Of a stretch of 64,000 bases of DNA, positions 42,750-49,966 are shown in pieces. The stretch covers positions 1,054,001 to 1,118,000 of the forward strand of contig CANLSF010000001.1 in NCBI GenBank assembly GCA_947493695.1. The letters are read 5' to 3'. The notes under the pieces are model-generated. The model saw only the letters and a program-made list of their open reading frames with translations, was not told where the DNA came from and searched no databases. Origin of the DNA: an uncultured Kiloniellaceae bacterium. Lineage in GTDB: Bacteria > Pseudomonadota > Alphaproteobacteria > Kiloniellales > Kiloniellaceae. Each line of letters starts with the position of its first letter. The stretch's first letter is position 1. A program made the translations under genes and the position numbers.

Positions 42750-42905
42750 AGGCATAAAAAAACCTCCCGCCGGAACGACGGGAGGTCTTCTTTGGGTAAC
42801 TCTAAGTCGGGTTAGACTTAGGCAGCTGCCTTACGGCGGCGTGCGATACCGAGGCCAAGCAGGCCGAGGCCGAGAAGGGCCAAGGTGCCAGGCTCAGCGA
42901 CCGGC
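42750..42905. repeat. Duplicated terminator + 3' coding end, copy B
   Basis: AGGCATAAAAAAACCTCCCGCCGGAA...GGGAGGTCTTCTTT.GGTAACTCTAAGTCGGG...CTTAGGCAGCTGCCTTACGGCGGCGTGCGATACCGAGGCCAAGCAGGCCGAGGCCGAGAAG shared with copy A. Confidence 0.85.
42756..42792 (-). terminator. Terminator of PEP-CTERM gene 3
   Basis: CCTCCCG...CGGGAGG with A-run on + strand. Confidence 0.85.
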
Positions 42906-43657
42906 GTAGCGGTAATCTGGAAGGTCGTCTGTACGCTGTTTGACAGATTTTCCTGTGTGAGGAAGCCCTCACAACCACTGTCAACACCTGCTGCTGCACA
43001 GGCGTCGTCGCCCAGAGTGGCCAGACCTTCTACGAAAAGCGAAATGGTGTAGATGAAGTCCTCGATCACCAGATCGAAAGAGAGGTCTTCCGGGTTGGTC
43101 AGGACAAAGACGTCATCGCAAACTGACGTCGAGCCTCCGACGCAGGTTCCGCCGTTGTTAGGGCTTTCAAAAAAGTTGACACCAAACATCAGCGGGATCG
43201 GACCGACAACAGGAACGCCGCCTGGGAGTGCCGTCAGAGTCAACGAGGTCTGCAGCGTGGCACTGGAAAGATCATTGCTCGTACCAGTGATGACATTGTT
43301 GTTATGGGTCAAAATAGCACCGTTAACCGGACCACCATTCGTCACCAAAGTAGGATTAGGTGGAGAGGTGACGAGGCCTTCGACGACAAGACTGCTGGAC
43401 GGTCCCCCGTTTACACCCTGTCCCCACGACAAGACCGTTGGCCCTGATCCGAAGTCAGCGCCGCTTGCGACAACACCGTTGTTGGTAGAGTCATTAGGGG
43501 CTGCGCCCTGATTGGGTGCAGCTGGCGCGAATGCACCCCAACCAGCCGTGACGACATAATCCCACTGCTGAATGAGCGCTGCAGACGCTTGACCTGCGCT
43601 TGCAATGAGCGTCAGCGCAACCGCGGTGCCGCCCAAAAGTTTTCTAAAATTTGACAT
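42818..43657 (-). CDS. THxN-type PEP-CTERM protein 3
   Basis: Start at MSNFRKLLGGTAVALTLIASAGQASAALIQQWDYVV; LTHNNN; VAEPGTLALLGLGLLGLGIARRRKAAA. Confidence 0.93.
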   Translation of the reverse strand: MSNFRKLLGGTAVALTLIASAGQASAALIQQWDYVVTAGWGAFAPAAPNQGAAPNDSTNNGVVASGADFGSGPTVLSWGQGVNGGPSSSLVVEGLVTSPPNPTLVTNGGPVNGAILTHNNNVITGTSNDLSSATLQTSLTLTALPGGVPVVGPIPLMFGVNFFESPNNGGTCVGGSTSVCDDVFVLTNPEDLSFDLVIEDFIYTISLFVEGLATLGDDACAAAGVDSGCEGFLTQENLSNSVQTTFQITATPVAEPGTLALLGLGLLGLGIARRRKAAA

Positions 43658-43727
43658 TGCTTTTATTACCCTCGCTAAAAATCTATCGATGACGTAACAA
43701 GTGCTAATAGGTTGTCGTTGGTATACA

Positions 43728-43744
43728 AGCAAATTGCGTGCCAA
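43728..43744 (-). promoter_or_regulatory. Sigma-54 -24/-12 promoter of PEP-CTERM gene 3
   Basis: Minus strand TTGGCACGCAATTTGCT. Confidence 0.87.
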
Positions 43745-43804
43745 AGTATTTTTTATATATTTTACAATGTTTTAGGATCAAAATAATTGCCGTCAAACAC
43801 TGTT

Positions 43805-43821
43805 TGTAAGGAATGCCGACA
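43805..43821 (-). promoter_or_regulatory. Candidate PrsR upstream activating site of PEP-CTERM gene 3
   Basis: + strand TGTAAGGAATGCCGACA, 62 bp beyond the -24 element. Confidence 0.55.
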
Positions 43822-44476
43822 TATACTTGACGTCCTAAAATCGCAGATTCAGCCGAATTTTTTGACCTCTCAATGGCGAAACTAAAATAAGGTTAATATT
43901 AACAATGTTTTAACAATTACATTGCTGGTGTAAAGATTCTCAACACTTCTTTGCCACAGCTTGTTGATGGAGAGGCAGCTATCCATGGAATCTTTACTTC
44001 AAACGATTTTAAAAAAAACCGTATGCATATGAGTTTTATGCTAAAAGTCAGTGGGGGCCAGTATGGTTAAATTTGTAAACTTTCCCGACTCACGGGCATC
44101 TGTCGGCTGGAAGCCATAGGTTTTGAGCCATTCCTTCTAAATCGGGTGCCTTCACCCGGTCGTTCTTTACTGGCTGTGGCGAATCGTCGACACTTCAAAG
44201 CATGATTTTAAAGCGTAAGACATCATTCACTGGTGCGCGATAATTCGGTAAGGATTTAAAAGTTTCATCCGGGTAGTGTCGTGCACGCACGACCGAAGTC
44301 TCGGTACATATCCCTTCTGCTGCGTTTTCGCTCCGGCCATTTGTCTGTCAGGCGCTATGCGATTGCCGTGTCGGGTTCCGCGCCGGGAGCAATCAGGAGC
44401 GTCGCAGTTTGCGGTTCCATGGCCTAATGTCGTGGCGGAAGCAGGAAGATTGAAGCAATTAAGGAAGATGCGCTGA

Positions 44477-45910
44477 ATGCCAAACGATTCGAAACTTTAT
44501 CCGGTGATCCTTTCCGGCGGATCCGGTTCGAGGCTATGGCCGCTGTCCCGGGCGCATTATCCCAAGCAACTCCTGCCGCTCTCCGGCGACAATACGATGT
44601 TGCAGGATACGGCGCTGCGCGTGTCGGACGCCACGCGCTATCACGCGCCTCTGATCATTGCCAATAACGAGCATCGTTTCATCGTTGCCGAACAGCTGCA
44701 GCAGGCAGGCCTATCACCCAGATCGATCGTTCTGGAGCCGCTCGGACGCAACACGGCGCCTGCAGTCACCGTTGCGGCCCTGATGCTTCAGCGCGAGGAT
44801 CCCGAAGCGATCATGGTGTTGCTGCCGTCCGATCACGTGGTCGGCGATCTGGAAGCCTTCGCTTCGGCTGTCGATAGCGCCGCCGATGCCGCAAAGGGCG
44901 GGAAGCTGGTCACCTTCGGGATTACCCCGCGTCATCCCGAAACGGGCTATGGCTATATCAGGCAAGGTGAGGCGCTTGCGGCGCATGACGGCACGTTTTC
45001 AGTGGCCGGTTTCGTTGAGAAGCCGGACCTTCCGACGGCCGAGAGCTATCTTGCCGCCGGAAATTATCTCTGGAACAGCGGAATGTTCGTTTTGCCTGCC
45101 CGGGTTTATCTTGAGGAAATCGCACGTTTGGCACCTGAAATTCTCAAGCAATCCAGTCTGGCACTGGAAAAGAGCTTTCGGGATCTCGACTTTGTGCGCC
45201 TCGACGAACACGCCTTCGCAGCCTGTCCGAGCGATTCAATCGACTATGCAGTGATGGAGCACACGGAGAATGCCGCTGTGATACCGGCGGACATCGGTTG
45301 GAATGATGTCGGGGCATGGCCCGCGCTCTGGGACATTGCGGAGAAGGACACGGACGGAAATGTGTCCACGGGTGACAATCTGCTGCGTGACGTCGCCAAC
45401 TCCTACATTCGCGGCGAAGATGACCGTCTGATCGCTGCAGTTGGGCTTGAAGACATGATTGTGGTTTCAACCGACGACGCCCTGATGATCGCGCCTAAAA
45501 ACCGCGCAGGTGAGGTCAAGGATCTGGTGGAAAGCCTGAAATCTGCGGAGAGAAGCGAAGCCATTCATCACCGGCGGGTGTATCGCCCCTGGGGCAACTA
45601 CAAGGACATCGACGAGGAGGAGCGCTTCAGGGTAAAGCGGATTATCGTGAAGCCGGGTGGCATCCTCTCTTTGCAAAAGCACAAGCACCGTTCCGAGCAT
45701 TGGGTGGTCGTCAAAGGCACGGCGACAGTTACCTGCGGGGAAGAGGAAACCAGCCTGCGGGAGAATCAATCTGTCTATATTCCCAAGGGCGTCGTGCACC
45801 GCCTCGCCAACAGAGAGGCTGAGCCGCTTCATCTGATTGAGGTACAGGTCGGCGACTATGTCGGCGAAGATGACATCATCCGAATTGAAGACACATACGG
45901 TCGGGATTAG
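44477..45910 (+). CDS. Mannose-1-phosphate guanylyltransferase / mannose-6-phosphate isomerase
   Basis: YPVILSGGSGSRLWPLSRAHYPKQLLPL; C-terminal cupin RPWGNYKDIDEEERFRVKRIIVKPGGILSLQKHKHRSEHWVVV. Confidence 0.95.
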   Translation: MPNDSKLYPVILSGGSGSRLWPLSRAHYPKQLLPLSGDNTMLQDTALRVSDATRYHAPLIIANNEHRFIVAEQLQQAGLSPRSIVLEPLGRNTAPAVTVAALMLQREDPEAIMVLLPSDHVVGDLEAFASAVDSAADAAKGGKLVTFGITPRHPETGYGYIRQGEALAAHDGTFSVAGFVEKPDLPTAESYLAAGNYLWNSGMFVLPARVYLEEIARLAPEILKQSSLALEKSFRDLDFVRLDEHAFAACPSDSIDYAVMEHTENAAVIPADIGWNDVGAWPALWDIAEKDTDGNVSTGDNLLRDVANSYIRGEDDRLIAAVGLEDMIVVSTDDALMIAPKNRAGEVKDLVESLKSAERSEAIHHRRVYRPWGNYKDIDEEERFRVKRIIVKPGGILSLQKHKHRSEHWVVVKGTATVTCGEEETSLRENQSVYIPKGVVHRLANREAEPLHLIEVQVGDYVGEDDIIRIEDTYGRD

Positions 45911-46014
45911 CGGGTGCCGCGCAGCGCCGTGCGCAGGGAATCGGTGCTATGCTATTGACTTTCTACGCTTCATTTGGTTAACAAGGCGCCTTCAACACAT
46001 TTGAGGACGATGAG

Positions 46015-46209
46015 ATGGCGCATGCAGAGAGGCTCTCCTTGCCGCTGGAGATTTCTGGGCCGAAGGTTTTTGAGCAGGACGGAGCGATACCAGTAGAGGA
46101 TCGTAAACCGGCAAGCCTGCGCGGTCGTTGCGCGCTGCTGTTGTTGCTTGCTCTTTCCGTTTCGGGCTACGGCGCCATGTTCTATTTCGGGCAGGCCTTC
46201 GTTAGGTGA
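46015..46209 (+). CDS. Small hypothetical protein, single C-terminal TM
   Basis: 64-aa ORF with hydrophobic C-terminal segment; no homology recognised. Confidence 0.3.
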   Translation: MAHAERLSLPLEISGPKVFEQDGAIPVEDRKPASLRGRCALLLLLALSVSGYGAMFYFGQAFVR

Positions 46210-46337
46210 CATCGCTGAATGTTTTAAAAAAGGCCTTGAGGCTGCAGTAACAGAATTTTCCTTGCCGTTTAAGATTAGATTCGTTTTTTTATCCTAACTT
46301 CTGAATTTCCGGGTGTGACCTGATCGCATCCATCGAT

Positions 46338-46413
46338 AGGCGGGTAGCTCAGTGGCAGAGCGCTCTTGCAACACGAGAGAAGTCGAAGGTTCGATTCCTA
46401 TCCCCGCCTACCA
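46338..46413 (+). tRNA. tRNA-like gene, identity undetermined (standard register gives anticodon-position triplet AAC)
   Basis: Perfect 7-bp acceptor AGGCGGG/CCCGCCT, encoded CCA, canonical D-arm GCTC/GAGC, 5-bp anticodon stem CTCTT/GAGAG with loop GCAACAC, TTCGA T-loop; T-arm and loop atypical. Confidence 0.6.
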
Positions 46414-46492
46414 AGCCTCCAGCCCTGTTCCCGTTTGAGTTCTCGGCCCAGGCCCTTGCCTGTGGTGAAAATCAGAGGAAGATCACAGAAAT

Positions 46493-47497
46493 ATGCGTGT
46501 TTTGGTGACAGGAGGTGCGGGCTACATCGGCAGTCACGTCGTTTTGCAGCTCGATGAGGCAGGCCATGAAATTGTCATTTACGATAATCTCTCCACCGGG
46601 AGCCGGGATGCGGTGCTTGCCGGAACGCTGGTAGAAGGGGAGCTTTCCGACCTGGAGCGGTTGAACAGCGTCTTCGAGGCTCACAGCTTCGATGCAGTCA
46701 TGCATTTTGCGGCAAACATCGTCGTTCCCGAATCGGTATCCGACCCGCTCAAGTACTATGGCAACAACACCCGTAACACTCTTGGGCTGCTCGAGACCTG
46801 TGCTGCAAACAAGGTCGAGAAGATGGTCTTTTCTTCGACCGCGGCGGTTTACGGTATACCAGAGCAGAGCGCAGTTGCTGAATCAGCATCGTTGTTACCG
46901 ATCAATCCCTACGGCGCGTCGAAACTGATGAGCGAGCGTATGATCGGCGACCTGGCGGCAGCCTCGGCTTTGCGCTTCGTGATCTTGCGTTACTTCAATG
47001 TCGCCGGGGCGGACCCTCAAGGCCGCATCGGTCAATCCACACCGGACGCCACGCATCTTATTAAAGTTGCTTCCGAAGCTGCGGTTGGCCTTCGGTCGGG
47101 CTTGACGGTTTTTGGCACGGACTATCCGACCGAAGACGGAACCTGTGTGCGCGACTATATCCATGTGGAAGACCTGGCGCGCGCGCATGTGGACGCCCTC
47201 GACTATTTGAACAAGGGCGGCGCGGCGCGCATCATGAACTGCGGTTATGGTCATGGCAGTTCCGTCCTCGAAGTGATCGATGCGGTGAAGCGTGTCTCCG
47301 GCGTCGACTTTCCAGTCACGCTTGACGCGCGCCGTCCGGGTGACCCGCCGGCCCTCACTGCGGAAAGCGGCCTGATTCGAGAGGTTCTCGGTTGGACGCC
47401 GCGCCACGATGATTTGGACTTTATCGTTCGCACCGCATTGGAGTGGGAGCGTAAGCGCCAGCTCGTTAAACACAACTCATCCCGGTTCGAGTCCTAG
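46493..47497 (+). CDS. galE: UDP-glucose 4-epimerase
   Basis: MRVLVTGGAGYIGSHVVLQL...STAAVYG...PINPYGASKLMSE...YFNVAGADPQGRIGQ. Confidence 0.95.
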   Translation: MRVLVTGGAGYIGSHVVLQLDEAGHEIVIYDNLSTGSRDAVLAGTLVEGELSDLERLNSVFEAHSFDAVMHFAANIVVPESVSDPLKYYGNNTRNTLGLLETCAANKVEKMVFSSTAAVYGIPEQSAVAESASLLPINPYGASKLMSERMIGDLAAASALRFVILRYFNVAGADPQGRIGQSTPDATHLIKVASEAAVGLRSGLTVFGTDYPTEDGTCVRDYIHVEDLARAHVDALDYLNKGGAARIMNCGYGHGSSVLEVIDAVKRVSGVDFPVTLDARRPGDPPALTAESGLIREVLGWTPRHDDLDFIVRTALEWERKRQLVKHNSSRFES

Positions 47498-48428
47498 TTT
47501 GAGGCCTCGACCCGGTGTGATGGAACCGCAATTCGTATCAGTTCCAACGCACTAGCCCTGCCTGAAAAACTAAGATCTGGCGTGCACATCCTCGACGACC
47601 TGTTCCAGGGCAGTTTCTGCAGGGCTCAGCGGGGGCAGGTCGCACGAATCGCATCACCCTTCTTCTTTTTTTGAACCTGTAGACGGCCGCACGCGACTTA
47701 GTCAGATGACCAGGCGATACCTGCTCATCCTAGTAAAGCGCCGTCTAAAGGCGATGTAGAGTTGTCATTTTAGGGAAAAAGAATGCTAAGTAGCCTGCTT
47801 ATTAATTGCGAAAGCGAACCTGTTAACAAGTATATTTCCGTCGGGAATTAAGTCTTAGAGAAATTTTCCGAGCGCATTCCCGACCTTGTAGCGATCAGGT
47901 ATGACTGTTCACTTAGAACTCACGGTGGGCAGCTGTAATACTCGCTTTGATTCTGCACAATAAATTTGGTTAACATCATGTACTTTCAGGGTTTGAAAAG
48001 ATAGTCGACCAGAGTCCAATAATTCCGAGTACTGTATGTTTTCTGCGTTTAAGCGAGAAAAAACAAAATCAATTCAAAGTAAAAAACTCTTCACAATTGT
48101 AAAGTAAGCTCAGTACCACAAAAATAACACATCATGATATTTCATTCGTCTGTTAGTTTCATGGAGAAGAAAAGAATAATAAAGTATTAACTACCATGAA
48201 GTGCAAAGGCCTTGATCGGGAATCGTTTCCTGATTCAGGGTGGGGTTCGCAACACGGTCATCTTATGCCGTCGTTCGTATTGTTTGATAGCTGAAGGTCG
48301 TGTGTTTCCTGGCGCTACCATCTTTTCATTCCCGATTATCGTCGCCGATAGCGGTGCGTTGTTCGGCAAAGCGGTGCAGACCAGACCGGGACTGATGTTC
48401 CGGTTGTCTTAGGGGGTTCTCTTTATTT

Positions 48429-49148
48429 ATGTCCGACACAAGACTCGTCGACTTGTTTGATCACCACTTCGAGGTTGCGGAGGCGACAACCGACGAACTG
48501 AAGCTGAAGGCGTTCCGTTTGCGCTATCAGGTCTATTGTGTTGAGAACAATTACGAACCTAAGAATCTCGAGGGTCTCGAGCGCGATATCTATGATGGAC
48601 ATTCGCTGCACGGCCTTTTGATACATCGTGCAAGCGGCAATGTGGCCGGGGGTGTGCGGTTGGTCAGGCACCGGCCTAATGATCCTTCTAAAAGCTTCCC
48701 GGTTCAGGAATTCAGTGACGATCCCGCACTTTCCGACCGGCGGCGTTTTCCCTTGGCGCACACGGCCGAGGTTTCCCGTTTTGCGATTTCACGTGATTTC
48801 CGGCGGCGATTTACCGATACGGCCTATGGGGACAACTCGTCAGGTCGACCTCTGGTGATGCAACACATCACACTTGGGCTGATGCGCGCCATCATGGAAA
48901 TCAGCCGATCGCACGATATTACCGACTGGCTGGCTGTCATGGAGCCGGCCCTGCTCCGCCTGCTGCAACGAGTTGGTATTTTCTATGCGCCGATCGGTGG
49001 TCTTGTAGATCATCACGGTCTGCGTCAGCCCTGCGCCGCGAATATCGAAGAGATGGTTGCGACCTCACGCGAGCATAATTTCGATTGCTACGAGGTAATG
49101 ACCGATAGCGGACGTTTGGCGGAGCGGCGCGTTCTGGTGGCCGCATAG
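48429..49148 (+). CDS. PEP-CTERM/exosortase system-associated acyltransferase (LuxI/GNAT-like), copy 2
   Basis: FRLRYQVYCVENNYEPKNLEG...HTAEVSRFAISRDFRRRF...HITLGLMRAIMEISRSHDITDWLAVMEPALLRLLQRVG. Confidence 0.87.
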   Translation: MSDTRLVDLFDHHFEVAEATTDELKLKAFRLRYQVYCVENNYEPKNLEGLERDIYDGHSLHGLLIHRASGNVAGGVRLVRHRPNDPSKSFPVQEFSDDPALSDRRRFPLAHTAEVSRFAISRDFRRRFTDTAYGDNSSGRPLVMQHITLGLMRAIMEISRSHDITDWLAVMEPALLRLLQRVGIFYAPIGGLVDHHGLRQPCAANIEEMVATSREHNFDCYEVMTDSGRLAERRVLVAA

Positions 49149-49267
49149 GCGGGTTCCAGCGCTGTTCGGAAAAAACACCTTAATCTTTTACGGCGATCGT
49201 TGATCTGTAACCTGATCCTGTAGGATGCTTGCCTGGACTATATTTTTCCACGCGAGAGACCTGATCC

Positions 49268-49945
49268 ATGACGTTACAGACCGACGGACTTGAGCCGAAC
49301 ACCCCCACGTACATTTTTGAGGCCTCGGAGAAACCTTCGCTGCCGACGCTTGCCGTGCCCTTGCTTGAGGCCAGTGACGAGGCTCTGAAGGGTTACGGAT
49401 ATCTGGTCGATAAGCCCGAGGACTGCCGTGTCGAAATCACTCGCTGGCCGGCGCAGGGCTGGCGTCCGGTCGATGAGGGGACGGGTGACGAAGCTGGAAC
49501 GACCGAAGGCATCTTCGAGGGGCAGTGGAAGGGCGATGTTCTTACCGGCCGGAACGCGGCGGTGGGGGGCGACTATATCCTCGGTTGGAGTTGCGATCCG
49601 CAGAAGGCTTCAATGGAGGCGGCGACGGTGGAGCGCAGAGAAGTTCTACTCTGGCACTTGAACTACCACCCCGACGGCGGACAGCTCTTTTTTCCTCTCG
49701 AACCCAAGCCCTTCGTGGTGCCGCTTGCGTTGCCCGGTGACGATCTCAAGCCGGAGGACGTGGTCGCCTTCTGGTGCGATGGCACAAAGGGCCTCTACAT
49801 TCATCCCAGTATCTGGCACGAGGGTATCTTTCCCGTTCACGATCATCAGCGATTCTTCGATCGGCAGGGCAAGGTCCACGCCCGGGTCAGCGCGGACCTT
49901 GGTGCCGAGTTCGGCTGTTACCTTGCCGTTCCTCTTCAAAGATAA
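49268..49945 (+). CDS. Ureidoglycolate lyase-family (AllA-like cupin) protein
   Basis: HPDGGQLFFPLEPKPFVVPLALPGDDLKPEDVVAFWCDGTKGLYIHPSIWHEGIFPV. Confidence 0.65.
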   Translation: MTLQTDGLEPNTPTYIFEASEKPSLPTLAVPLLEASDEALKGYGYLVDKPEDCRVEITRWPAQGWRPVDEGTGDEAGTTEGIFEGQWKGDVLTGRNAAVGGDYILGWSCDPQKASMEAATVERREVLLWHLNYHPDGGQLFFPLEPKPFVVPLALPGDDLKPEDVVAFWCDGTKGLYIHPSIWHEGIFPVHDHQRFFDRQGKVHARVSADLGAEFGCYLAVPLQR

Positions 49946-49966
49946 CACTCTTGCGATACATCGGGA

